DNA of 64,000 bases. Source: Vagococcus vulneris (GTDB taxonomy: Bacteria; Bacillota; Bacilli; Lactobacillales; Vagococcaceae). Below, one piece after another: positions 38,054 to 45,776 of this stretch (position 1 is the stretch's first letter; each line of letters starts with the position of its first letter). The stretch covers positions 62,001-126,000 of the forward strand of contig NZ_NGJS01000002.1 of NCBI RefSeq assembly GCF_003950515.1, in the 5' to 3' direction. The notes beneath the pieces were generated by a model, which saw only the letters and a program-made list of their open reading frames with translations, had not been told where the DNA came from and searched no databases. Both the position numbers and the translations under genes were made by a program.

Positions 38054-38071
38054 GTGTAACATTTCTTACAC
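38054..38071. repeat. GTGTAA-N6-TTACAC palindrome
   Basis: Inverted repeat upstream of the small rightward genes. Related sites are at 44,580-44,596 (5-base spacer) and, degenerate, at 44,791-44,807. A candidate regulator-binding site. Confidence 0.55.
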
Positions 38072-38135
38072 AAAAGTCTTGCATTTATATGCCATGTGTT
38101 ATATAATTAAAGAGTAGAGAGGAGGGAAACAGTTC

Positions 38136-38264
38136 ATGAGTAAGAAAAAGAAACACAAAAAAAGCTCTAATGAGGACAAAACAGTCAAAGTGATACTGCT
38201 GATTACTGGCATAATCAACCTATTAACTGCACTGACTAACCTCATTAAAGCTTACATAGGATAA
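38136..38264 (+). CDS. Small membrane protein 1
   Basis: A 42-residue protein, MSKKKKHKKSSNEDKTVKVI followed by a hydrophobic helix (about residues 19-40). GGAGGG precedes the ATG. The shape, a basic tail and one membrane helix, resembles small holin-like toxins and phage-encoded mini-proteins. No family is recognised. Confidence 0.65.
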   Translation: MSKKKKHKKSSNEDKTVKVILLITGIINLLTALTNLIKAYIG

Positions 38265-38352
38265 GGGAACAGGGCTCTAAGCCCTCCCCTTTAAATAAAT
38301 TATAACATAATACTCATGAATGACTAAATAAAAAAGGATCACACAGGAAAGG

Positions 38353-38475
38353 ATGGATCTCAAGATGGCACACAGAAACAACAGAAAAAAAGGATCTGAC
38401 AGATGGATCTTGATTGCAGCACTGACAATCTCAGTGACTGCTTTCATTATCTCACTTGTAACACTATTCATGTAA
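38353..38475 (+). CDS. Small membrane protein 2
   Basis: A 40-residue protein starting MDLKMAHRNNRKKGSDRW with one C-terminal membrane helix (about residues 18-39). The ribosome site AGGAAAGG is rather close to the first ATG; the next ATG at 38,365 is possible. Same build as the preceding gene, so the two may be related in function. Confidence 0.6.
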   Translation: MDLKMAHRNNRKKGSDRWILIAALTISVTAFIISLVTLFM

Positions 38476-38489
38476 AGGAGGGCACACTT

Positions 38490-38690
38490 GTGACCAGTAA
38501 CAAGAGAAAGACCTCAGATGCCCAGATAAGAGCTATCAGGAACTATGAGGCAAAGAACATTGAGCAAAAGAGATATAACTCAAAGAAATCTGCAGCAAAG
38601 AACTTCATACTCAAGACAGCAACTGATGAGGACTTGCAACTGGTCAAAGAGTGGCTGCAGCTGAGAGAGGATCATGGATTGATCCAATAA
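38490..38690 (+). CDS. Small ribbon-helix-helix-like protein
   Basis: A 66-residue basic protein. It starts with GTG at 38,490 behind AAGGAGGG. The pattern SKKSAAKNFILKTATDEDLQLVKEWL resembles short ribbon-helix-helix regulators common in Lactobacillales phages. It could control the convergent structural genes or the small genes before it. It ends at a bidirectional terminator. Confidence 0.65.
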   Translation: MTSNKRKTSDAQIRAIRNYEAKNIEQKRYNSKKSAAKNFILKTATDEDLQLVKEWLQLREDHGLIQ

Positions 38691-38711
38691 TATCCAGATA
38701 ACAACAAAAAA

Positions 38712-38752
38712 AGCAGGAGAGCCACTGAAAAAAACAGTGACCCTCCTTTTTT
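38712..38752. terminator. Bidirectional terminator
   Basis: AGGAGAGCCACTG/CAGTGACCCTCCT with A and T runs separates the rightward small genes from the leftward structural genes. Confidence 0.85.
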
Positions 38753-38756
38753 TATT

Positions 38757-39137
38757 CTATTTCACACCTAAGTCATCAAAAATCTCATCAAGAGATCTCT
38801 CATCATTGACAGTGATGTTTTGGTCTATTACATCCCTAAACTCTCCCTGTGACTTCATGACAAGCTCTGACAGTTTGACTTTTGTGCCCTCTTTGGCTCT
38901 TGGATTGTTCAAAGTCTTTCTGATAAAGCTGTAAACATCTGCAAGTGTTGCTCTGTTGAGCTCTCTTGCTTGGTTAACCAGTTCATCATTAAACTCTGGC
39001 AATTTCTTCCACTTGTAAAGAGTTGCAGGGCAGATCCCTACTTTTTCAGCAATCTGCTTGTCAGTCATGCCATAAAAGTCCTTAGCAACAAGAAAAGTGA
39101 TTGCATCAAGTTGTTGTGTTGTTAAATCTTTAGCCAT
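38757..39137 (-). CDS. Small-terminase-like HTH protein
   Basis: A 126-residue protein with an N-terminal HTH: LTTQQLDAITFLVAKDFYGMTDKQIAEKVGICPATLYKWKK (residues 5-45). This matches phage small terminase subunits of the phBC6A51-type HTH family, which mark DNA for packaging. The C-terminal half is acidic. No large terminase lies near. It is the last gene of the portal-capsid run, an unusual order. It may redirect a helper phage terminase to element DNA. Inference. Confidence 0.75.
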   Translation of the reverse strand: MAKDLTTQQLDAITFLVAKDFYGMTDKQIAEKVGICPATLYKWKKLPEFNDELVNQARELNRATLADVYSFIRKTLNNPRAKEGTKVKLSELVMKSQGEFRDVIDQNITVNDERSLDEIFDDLGVK

Positions 39138-39165
39138 TTAAAAGCCCCCTCTCTATTTATTTTTT

Positions 39166-40008
39166 CTAAGAAATAATTTTAACAATTGCTCTATCATCAA
39201 GAACTGCTAAACCAGTAAACCATTCAATCCTTGTTTTAACTTTAGGTGAAGTGCCTACATTCCCTAAAGGAGTAACTAAGATACCACCATTTTGAATCCC
39301 ACAAACACCTGAGTCCTCAGACAATTTTACAACATAGATATTATTAACCTCATCACCCATCATTTCATCATCCAGATCAACAATTGTCATATCTCCATAT
39401 TGTTTCACTTGAACACCAAAATCATTCCTAGCTTTAGTGATTAAGCCTCTATTGTTATTTGTTAATGTTCTTCTCATAGATTTACTCATTATTACTGCAT
39501 TTGGTTCTCCATGAATCATGTCTACTGCAAAATCAATATCATCAGTTATTACTCCCATGCTTTGTATTACTTGTTTACTAATAACTCTTTTAGATAAACC
39601 ATTGAATGAATGAATATCTTTCTCTAAATCTCCAAATAAAAATGTTTTCTCATAAGTATTGGCAAGAGCTTTAGTTCTTAAACTAATCTCAACTGCCATT
39701 AGATCATTAATATCTGAAAATACTTGTGCTTGGTAAGTGTCAACAATAGCCTCATCACCTAGAATAGCTAAGGTCTCAACTCTATTCTCAATTTCAATTT
39801 TTTGTGGATCATAACTCTCACCAATAGCTCTAAACTTCACTTCTGGTATATTCTTCTGCATATTATAGCTGTACCCTGATCCAGAAATATCTTTAAAAGG
39901 CAATAATGCTAAGATCTTAGACTCCTCACCTAAAATCTCAATAACTCCTGACTGTAATGTTTCAGTTGTTAATTTTAAAGACTCCTTTAATGTTAAAGAT
40001 AAACTCAT
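39166..40008 (-). CDS. Major capsid protein, HK97-like
   Basis: A 280-residue protein with the pattern of short phage major capsid proteins: LTLKESLKLTTETLQSGVIEIL at the N-terminus, a GYSYN turn (about residue 45), LGDEAIVDTYQAQVFSDINDL, LRTKALANTYEKTFLFGD and a C-terminal GGILVTPLGNV strand. AGGGGGA precedes the ATG. It lies 30 bases after the portal gene. No protease or obvious scaffold domain is present. Confidence 0.85.
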   Translation of the reverse strand: MSLSLTLKESLKLTTETLQSGVIEILGEESKILALLPFKDISGSGYSYNMQKNIPEVKFRAIGESYDPQKIEIENRVETLAILGDEAIVDTYQAQVFSDINDLMAVEISLRTKALANTYEKTFLFGDLEKDIHSFNGLSKRVISKQVIQSMGVITDDIDFAVDMIHGEPNAVIMSKSMRRTLTNNNRGLITKARNDFGVQVKQYGDMTIVDLDDEMMGDEVNNIYVVKLSEDSGVCGIQNGGILVTPLGNVGTSPKVKTRIEWFTGLAVLDDRAIVKIIS

Positions 40009-40037
40009 CTATATTTCCCCCTCTTATTATCTAGTAA

Positions 40038-41573
40038 CTAAAAAACACCCTCCCCTGCAGGGCTCTCAGGCTCTACAGGATCAGATGTCTCCTCTCTGTT
40101 GTTAAACTGTGGATATTCATTGAACATGTTTGGAGTCACTTGAGGTGGATTGTCTCTCTCAGTTTCCTGAGTAATTCTTTCAATCTCAGCATCAGCCTGC
40201 TCCTCTGTCATGTTATTAAGTTGCATGATAGCTGTTTTCTGTGACATTGTTGGCTTGCTGCCTGTTCTAATTGCTGCAATGTTTGCCTCTGCCATGTCAT
40301 CAACTGGTAAACCATCCTTAAACTGTAGAATAGGAACAACAGGCATATACTTTCCATCACCTGTCACATTATCCAATTGCTGTGCTACCATATAAACTTG
40401 TTTTAAAGCTTTATCATAGTATTGTCTTTTTCTGTTTACTTTTGACAATAGTGGGATCATTCTTGTCTTAATTGCAAGACCTGTGTTTCCTGATGTCCCT
40501 GAGTCCTTTCTGCCTATTGCAACAGGTGGGATCTCTGCAGCCATCAACAGATTATCAATCAATCTGTCAAGTTCTGAGTATGCCTCTTGGAGTTGTCCAT
40601 TCCAAGTGATGTACTGTGGCAGGATCTCATTTGTCCCTTGTATCTCAAAGACTTTCTCTTTTGATACATTAAAAATTGGATTGCCTAGATCATCAACCTC
40701 CATGACTCCTGCAGGAATAGCCATTGCAGGGTTTGAGTGCATATCCAAGATAGCTGCAATTTGAGAAAGTCTGTTGTTAATCTCATCAAATAGTGACTTA
40801 TGTTCTGACAGATCATCTTGACCCTCCCATGAGTCAGTGGCAATGTTTGGAACATGGATGACAAGTGGCATGTTGATGCCTGTGTATTCCTCATATACTT
40901 GACCAATCTGTCCATCAATTTTCCACCCTGTAGCATATCCATATCTGTCTGTCTCAGTAACTGACATCTTATGGCTGTGATATAAAATCTTGCCTGCAAA
41001 ATGACTCTCAACTTTTAAGATCCATGATTCCTCATTGCCATCATATACTGGCACACAAACATGAAACACTCTGATCTTTCTCTTGTCATGAGGAAAGGTC
41101 TCAGGAAAGACCTGCTCTGCTTGTAAGTTCTCAATTAATACTTTTGATGGATCAGTCTCTTGAGGCAGTTCTCCTGCCCACTCCTGTCCATATCTTACTT
41201 TATAAAAAGAGTCCCCTTTGATAGCATTATTCAAAGCAGACTCATAATTTGTGATATTCATATAGTTGTTACCTGTGAACTTGTCCAAAGCAACCTGCTC
41301 ATCTGAGTGGTCATCTTTCCCTGCACTTACTTGCACAGCCTCACCAAGCAACAGATCTGCTGATTTCTTGCAGATGATGCCTGAGAGATTAAGTGACACA
41401 TACAGATTGCTGTTAGGGTTAAAATTATACTTATCAAAGATGTCTTTATATTCACCCTTAAACATTTTCATATTCTCTTTATATCTGTTTATCCTTTCTT
41501 TATGTGAAAGGAAAGGGAATGCAGTGCCTTTGGCAAAACTGATCCCTGAGTTTAACTCAGACAATATACTCAT
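40038..41573 (-). CDS. Phage portal protein, SPP1 gp6 type
   Basis: A 511-residue portal of the SPP1/gp6 family: LNLSGIICKKSADLLLGEAVQV (about residues 63-84), QAEQVFPETFPHDKRKIR, SEHKSLFDEINNRLSQIAAILDMHSNPAMAIP and ASLY-like LLMAAEIPPVAIGRKDSGTSGNTGLAIKTRMIPL (about 348-380). Length is normal for this group. It overlaps the preceding gene by 17 bases and has no strong ribosome site, so coupling is likely. It forms the DNA entry ring of the procapsid. Confidence 0.9.
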   Translation of the reverse strand: MSILSELNSGISFAKGTAFPFLSHKERINRYKENMKMFKGEYKDIFDKYNFNPNSNLYVSLNLSGIICKKSADLLLGEAVQVSAGKDDHSDEQVALDKFTGNNYMNITNYESALNNAIKGDSFYKVRYGQEWAGELPQETDPSKVLIENLQAEQVFPETFPHDKRKIRVFHVCVPVYDGNEESWILKVESHFAGKILYHSHKMSVTETDRYGYATGWKIDGQIGQVYEEYTGINMPLVIHVPNIATDSWEGQDDLSEHKSLFDEINNRLSQIAAILDMHSNPAMAIPAGVMEVDDLGNPIFNVSKEKVFEIQGTNEILPQYITWNGQLQEAYSELDRLIDNLLMAAEIPPVAIGRKDSGTSGNTGLAIKTRMIPLLSKVNRKRQYYDKALKQVYMVAQQLDNVTGDGKYMPVVPILQFKDGLPVDDMAEANIAAIRTGSKPTMSQKTAIMQLNNMTEEQADAEIERITQETERDNPPQVTPNMFNEYPQFNNREETSDPVEPESPAGEGVF

Positions 41574-42132
41574 CTACATTATCAGCAAAACCCTTTAGAT
41601 CCATATAAATTTTACTATCAGGTAAAAAACAACTAATTCTATCTGATGGTGAGAAATTACTGTTTAACATATGACCTATATCTGTCATTTCTGAAACATA
41701 TTTTTCTACTGAATATCTAAGATATTGACTAACTTCATATGTTTGATCTAAATTTGCTAGGCAAGCATACTCTTTATATAGTTTCCATAGTTCTAAAACC
41801 TCTTTTTTGTAAGTAACATACTCCTTTTTAATCTCACTTACTAATTTTGTAGCATTTTCATATAGAAATGTATCTGCAACTTGTATTCTTTCATGTAACT
41901 CAGCTTGAGTCAGTGTATTCCTAGTGCCTGTAACCTTGTTCACTAAAGTTTTTAGGGTTTTAATATCTTTAGGCACATTATCAACTGGCAACTGAGACTC
42001 AGTTTTCTTTTTTAGCCCCTCTTTTGTCTCATTGACCTCTGTTACTAGCTCTTTTAACTCTGTCACTTTACTTTCCAATTTTTTATCATCAGGTAATTGA
42101 ATTTCAGAAACATTATAAGTCAACTTAGTCAT
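41557..42132 (-). CDS. Coiled-coil protein upstream of portal
   Basis: A 191-residue protein. The start is set at 42,132 (MTKLTYNVSEIQL) because GAGGT lies 9 bases upstream; longer frames to 42,192 are not supported. Residues 15-65 are a Lys/Glu-rich coiled coil. Possible scaffold or minor head protein by position only. Confidence 0.65.
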   Translation of the reverse strand: MTKLTYNVSEIQLPDDKKLESKVTELKELVTEVNETKEGLKKKTESQLPVDNVPKDIKTLKTLVNKVTGTRNTLTQAELHERIQVADTFLYENATKLVSEIKKEYVTYKKEVLELWKLYKEYACLANLDQTYEVSQYLRYSVEKYVSEMTDIGHMLNSNFSPSDRISCFLPDSKIYMDLKGFADNVDEYIV

Positions 42133-42559
42133 CTTTATTACCTCTAAATAATTCTTTTGTAAATGACTTTTGATCTCCTGTATCACTTTCAATAACAGTT
42201 ACCAAAGTATCTTCTTTAAATGGCTGTAAAGTTCTAACTAATTGGATTAGATCTTGATATTTATGATATTCTTGTAATGATTTTTCATATCCTTTAGCTG
42301 CAAAGTCTGAAATAAATCTGTTTTCTCCAAACTCTTTAACTAGTTCAGACTGTAATTTTGATTGTTCTCCTAAAATATCTAAAATCACCATTCTTAGCCC
42401 ATTTGTTCCCATATAAATATCATTCTGATTTTCTAAAATAAACTTCTCTGGCTCTTTAAGAAAGTTCTCCTTAAATTGTTCTTCTTTTTTTCTCTTATCT
42501 TCTTGATTTTTTAAGTATTCACTAAAGCCATTTTTTACATGCTCAATTGCACTACTCAT
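42125..42559 (-). CDS. Unknown protein, helical
   Basis: A 144-residue protein starting MSSAIEHVKNGFSEYLKNQ, rich in Lys and Glu, mainly helical. AGGAGG precedes the ATG. It overlaps the next gene by 8 bases. No family is recognised. Confidence 0.65.
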   Translation of the reverse strand: MSSAIEHVKNGFSEYLKNQEDKRKKEEQFKENFLKEPEKFILENQNDIYMGTNGLRMVILDILGEQSKLQSELVKEFGENRFISDFAAKGYEKSLQEYHKYQDLIQLVRTLQPFKEDTLVTVIESDTGDQKSFTKELFRGNKDD

Positions 42560-42572
42560 TTTTTGTTTCCTC

Positions 42573-42815
42573 CTATTTTTTTATTTTAATTAATTTTTCA
42601 GCTTTGTAAGCCTGTTTCTCTTCAATTTCTTTTTTATGTTTGTTCACTGAATAATTTAGAGCTGATCTTGTTATACCAAGACTTTCAGCAACTTTCCCTT
42701 GTGAGATAGCAAAAGTATTTTTTAAATATATTGCTATTTCAGCCATTTCATAAGTTGTTAATTTTCTTGGACAAAACTCTTTTAAAATCAGTTCTTCTTT
42801 TTCTTTACTTAACAT
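42573..42815 (-). CDS. Small HTH protein
   Basis: An 80-residue protein with a helix-turn-helix AISQGKVAESLGITRSALNYSV (about residues 36-57) and a basic tail (KAEKLIKIKK). Ribosome site AGGGGTGAGG. It may regulate the cluster or be a second DNA-recognition protein. Confidence 0.7.
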   Translation of the reverse strand: MLSKEKEELILKEFCPRKLTTYEMAEIAIYLKNTFAISQGKVAESLGITRSALNYSVNKHKKEIEEKQAYKAEKLIKIKK

Positions 42816-42897
42816 TCAACCTCACCCCTATGATCATTTTTAGTTCTCATCTATAAGGGCAAAAAAATTGATACTTTTCAAGTCATCAGTCAAAATT

Positions 42898-43227
42898 TTA
42901 TACATTTTCTTGTATTTTTTTCTTTTTTTGGTTATTTATAGTTCTCATTCTTTCAGCAGCTTGAGCTCTTTGTTCATCAGTCATTTTCCTTTTTCCTCTC
43001 ACACTTACATTTACATCCTCAGGAAATACACCTGATAAGTAAACAACTCTGTCATTAGAGTCCTTATAAAAATGAGATTTTTCTGGGTCAACAACTTTTC
43101 CATATTTAGTTATATGAGTAGGAACATCTGTAGTTATAGTCCATTGATTTAGCTCTCTATCAAAAATAATCACTGTTTCTTGTTCTGATTTAGGTGTAGC
43201 CTTGTATCTATATTTAATATCTGTCAT
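42898..43227 (-). CDS. Unknown protein
   Basis: A 109-residue protein starting MTDIKYRYKATPKSEQ with a basic C-terminal region RGKRKMTDEQRAQAAERM and a lysine-rich end. AGAGGAA precedes the ATG. No family is recognised. Confidence 0.6.
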   Translation of the reverse strand: MTDIKYRYKATPKSEQETVIIFDRELNQWTITTDVPTHITKYGKVVDPEKSHFYKDSNDRVVYLSGVFPEDVNVSVRGKRKMTDEQRAQAAERMRTINNQKKKKIQENV

Positions 43228-43253
43228 TTATTTTTCCTCTTTTCTATCATTTC

Positions 43254-43727
43254 TTATTCAAAAACTGTTTCAATATCAATTGGCATGTCTACTTCATCAA
43301 AAAAATAATTATTTTTATCAAAATTTCTTGTATTTTTCTCTTTTGTAACCCTTAAAATTGGCTTTCCACCAATCTTAATATCTTGTAAATCATTAATAGA
43401 CTTAATCACTGTTGTTCTGGATAACCCTGTCATTGCACATATTCTTCTTTGGCTAGGAAATGCTTTTCCTTTGTAATTCATATGTGCTGCAATAACCAGT
43501 AACACTGCAAAATTGATTGCAGCTGATGCTCCTTTATTTTTAACTTCATCATTACCTAAGTTTCTAATCAGACCAGATCTAAGCTGATCAGTAGAAAGAC
43601 ATAAATATATGTTATTCTCTATTTCATCAGTATCCTCAAAATATTCAGCTCTAAGCTCAGTTTTTATTACAACAGGAGACATTTCTTCCCTGTTTAACAT
43701 AGAAAATTCCTGTTCTTTATTGGTCAT
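43254..43727 (-). CDS. Winged-HTH protein, possible replication or regulatory factor
   Basis: A 157-residue protein. The start is placed at 43,727 (MTNKEQEFSML) behind AAGGGAA, directly after the stop of the preceding gene. The HTH_36-like motif AFPSQRRICAMTGLSRTTVIKSINDL lies at about residues 90-115, as in replication initiators and related phage proteins. It is the best candidate in the element for a replication protein. Inference. Confidence 0.7.
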   Translation of the reverse strand: MTNKEQEFSMLNREEMSPVVIKTELRAEYFEDTDEIENNIYLCLSTDQLRSGLIRNLGNDEVKNKGASAAINFAVLLVIAAHMNYKGKAFPSQRRICAMTGLSRTTVIKSINDLQDIKIGGKPILRVTKEKNTRNFDKNNYFFDEVDMPIDIETVFE

Positions 43728-43728
43728 T

Positions 43729-44073
43729 TCAATTCCCTTTCTCTTTTTTAGCAGTTGCTGTTGCAACTTGTCTTGCTTTCTTAGCTTGCCCAAAAGACTT
43801 AAAGACACCAAAGTCTCTGTCTGGATAAACTGGTTTCACTCCATCCTTGATTGCAACTGCTACCTTATGACTTGCAACCACTGCAACCTGTGTGAACTGT
43901 GTTTCTGTTGTTACTCCTGCAGGCAAGGCTTTTGTTTCTTTGAAAACTTTTTCCTCTGCCTTAGTCAACACTTTTGAAAAAGAAGTGAAAGGCTTATTAA
44001 GATCTACAACTGCCCATCCTTTTCCACCTTTTAACTTTTCAATTCCTAGTTTCTTTTTGTTATCTGTTGCCAT
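43729..44073 (-). CDS. Unknown basic protein
   Basis: A 114-residue protein starting MATDNKKKLGIEKLKGGKGWAV, rich in Lys, Ala and Thr. GGAGG precedes the ATG. It is the first gene after the tRNA gene and may be cotranscribed with it. No family is recognised. Confidence 0.65.
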   Translation of the reverse strand: MATDNKKKLGIEKLKGGKGWAVVDLNKPFTSFSKVLTKAEEKVFKETKALPAGVTTETQFTQVAVVASHKVAVAIKDGVKPVYPDRDFGVFKSFGQAKKARQVATATAKKEKGN

Positions 44074-44108
44074 ATATAAAAACCTCCATGAGATTGTATT
44101 TTAGTAAA

Positions 44109-44182
44109 CCTCCACAGTAGGACTTGAACCTACATTACCTGCATTAGAAGTGCAGTGCATTATCCAGTTATGCTATGCAGAG
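44109..44182 (-). tRNA. tRNA-Arg(UCU)
   Basis: A complete 74-nt cloverleaf: acceptor CTCTGCA/TGTGGAG (with two G-T pairs), D-stem GCAT/ATGC with GGA in the loop (A20, an Arg identity base), anticodon stem CTGCA/TGCAG around loop CTTCTAA, T-stem GTAGG/CCTAC with TTCAAGT. The anticodon TCT reads AGA and AGG. Discriminator G; CCA is not encoded. It has no CpG, even where T-loops usually read TTCGA. Confidence 0.95.
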
Positions 44183-44396
44183 TAAGAGAGATAAGAGGCT
44201 TGAGCTTTGAACTTGTTTGGAAGAATGAAAAATAAAAAAAAGAAAGATTATTTGTTATAAGAAAGTAACTCTCAAGCCCCTTATATTACTACATAGGAAC
44301 AAACTACATACCTTGTGACATAAAAACACAAAAAAACAGTCCAATATTTAATAATGAACTGTAATCAACTTATATATATACTGTTTTTATAGTATT

Positions 44397-44421
44397 AAAG
44401 TAATACTGTTATATGTCTGTA
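44397..44421. repeat. 25-bp direct repeat, copy 2
   Basis: Identical to 36,773-36,797. Confidence 0.75.
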
Positions 44422-44579
44422 CTTATGGTTCATACAACATACCAATTAAAAGTAAAATGAGTAAAAAAGTTACACTATTATTAACAAGCAGCTATGTCAT
44501 TTTGCATTTTGTTACTTTTTTACCCACTAATACTCTTTAAAGATAAAAAAATAAAGATATATAAATGCATGTATTTCAT

Positions 44580-44858
44580 GTGTAAAGAAGTTACACTTTG
44601 ACAATAAATTCTATTGAAAGGCTGTTATATCAATGTTTATAAAACAAGAACAAAGAGACAAAATCTTTCCCTTTCAGGGCATACTGTCCAAAGACTACCC
44701 ATTTTGTGAAAAGTAATAACAAAGTGTTAAAAATATTAACACTAAGTATTTACTAAAATAATAAAAGATTTAAAGAAAAGTATGTATTTAGTGTAAAGAA
44801 GTTTAACATAATGACATAAACAAACATTGAAATGCTGTTAAATCAATATTTATAACTA
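44580..44858. repeat. Two related segments with GTGTAA/TTACAC sites
   Basis: The palindrome GTGTAA-AGAAG-TTACAC (44,580-44,596) begins the first segment; the degenerate copy GTGTAA-AGAAG-TTTAAC (44,791-44,807) begins the second. Both are followed 20-30 bases on by a CTGTTAWATCAATRTTTATAA block. Confidence 0.6.
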
Positions 44859-45065
44859 TATTGTTAAAATGCAAAATTAAAGTTTCTAATTATGCTCTAG
44901 CTAATGAAATCAATTTAATTGATTACTTAATCATATAAAAGAAATTAGAATGACTTTTTTTACTTGTTTTCCTCACTAATATATGGAGTTTTTACAAATG
45001 ATCTTTTATATATATATATTTACCTTAATTAAAACAAAAAGATAAAAAAATACATTTATAGACTA

Positions 45066-45680
45066 GAATTTTTAATAACCTCTTTTTGGTTGTCTCTGAT
45101 ACTTTATGTGAAACTTGATACCATTGTCATAATAATATATATAAGCCCATACAAGGGCTATAAATGACTTTATGTAGGTTTTAACTCTTGCTTGAAAGGG
45201 TTTTAGGCAGACTCCACCCTTAGACAGCTAAAAAAGTGCTAAAACTGCCATTAAATAATAATTTTAGTATAGACTAGCCATCTTTTACACTCTCACCTTG
45301 CCCTTGAGAAACCTGATTACAGCACCTTGAGATTATTTCAGGATCATAATGTCCTAAGAGGTCAAGACTTTAAAAACACCCCTCATGTATAGCTGTAAAC
45401 AGGAAAGACAGCCCACAAAAGGACTCCCACCTGCACCTTTTTGATAGTCTGGTAGTAACTCCCCAGAGAAACTCAACAGATAACTCACTATCATAGGAAT
45501 GTATCTCATTCCATCTGTTGCCTGTCAGTTTTTTTGGATCAGTCCTGCAGCAGACTCACTCTCATTGTGTTGTAGCTCACTGACTACTTTTAACACTTCC
45601 ACAGCCAAAGAAAGTCCTTAGGTGGCTGACCAGTCAAAGATGCCCCCTCCTTGAAAAAAAGAGGGATGCCCTTTATAATA
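45066..45680 (-). ncRNA. Candidate large structured RNA
   Basis: About 600 bases with higher GC than its surroundings, no supportable reading frame and many nested stems: CAACAGAT/ATCTGTTG (45,474-45,481 and 45,513-45,520) enclosing GGAATG/CATTCC; CCTTGA/TCAAG enclosing AGGA/TCCT (45,325-45,366); AGCTGT/ACAGCC near 45,390-45,413; AGCCC/GGGCT near 45,146-45,162. It lies next to a tRNA in a phage-like element, the setting of the large ornate RNAs ROOL and GOLLD of Lactobacillales phages. Strand is assumed to be that of the tRNA. Family membership is not shown. Confidence 0.35.
45651..45679 (+). promoter_or_regulatory. Near-consensus promoter of small RNA
   Basis: TTGAAA (45,651-45,656), 17 bases, TATAAT (45,674-45,679). 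The strongest promoter match in the element. Confidence 0.75.
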
Positions 45681-45685
45681 GGTAT

Positions 45686-45774
45686 ATCTGGTTTATTCAG
45701 ATATGACTGGTTTATTCAATTATAGTGGTTGGATCTAGTCATTTTGTCTCCTGCTACCAACAGGAGGCTTTTTT
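45686..45774 (+). ncRNA. Candidate small RNA of about 90 nt
   Basis: A short unit between the promoter at 45,651 and a terminator CTCCTG/CAGGAG with T6 (45,748-45,774). It can fold ATATCTG/CAGATAT and GACT/AGTC hairpins and holds two TGGTTTATTCA repeats. It runs against the leftward genes and across the upstream side of the structured-RNA region, so it could act in antisense. Confidence 0.6.
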
Positions 45775-45776
45775 AT

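Larger units (their letters stand above)
36556..38135. other. Long non-coding region with pyrimidine-rich iterons
   Basis: About 1.6 kb without a gene. The left part holds one copy of a 25-bp repeat (36,773-36,797). From 36,900 to 37,910 the plus strand is rich in CCCC and CT tracts (see separate repeat entry). Near 38,054 lies a GTGTAA/TTACAC palindrome. No CpG. This looks like a cis-acting control, replication-origin or packaging region. Confidence 0.6.
44183..45065. other. AT-rich non-coding region with repeats
   Basis: No gene. Holds copy 2 of the 25-bp repeat and a tandem pair of about 55-bp related segments, at 44,580-44,645 and 44,791-44,858, each with GTGTAAAGAAG, a GAAATGCTGTT-like block and ATCAATRTTTATAA. 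A possible replication origin or control region. Confidence 0.5.

Noticed and set aside
37789-38073. A 94-codon minus-strand frame before the small rightward genes
   Set aside because: It overlaps the GTGTAA/TTACAC palindrome, lacks a ribosome site and reads as low-complexity Ser/Cys/Phe-rich text.
38403-38489. Longer ATG start for the 66-residue protein
   Set aside because: The extension overlaps small membrane protein 2 in another frame; the GTG at 38,490 has a strong ribosome site at the right distance.
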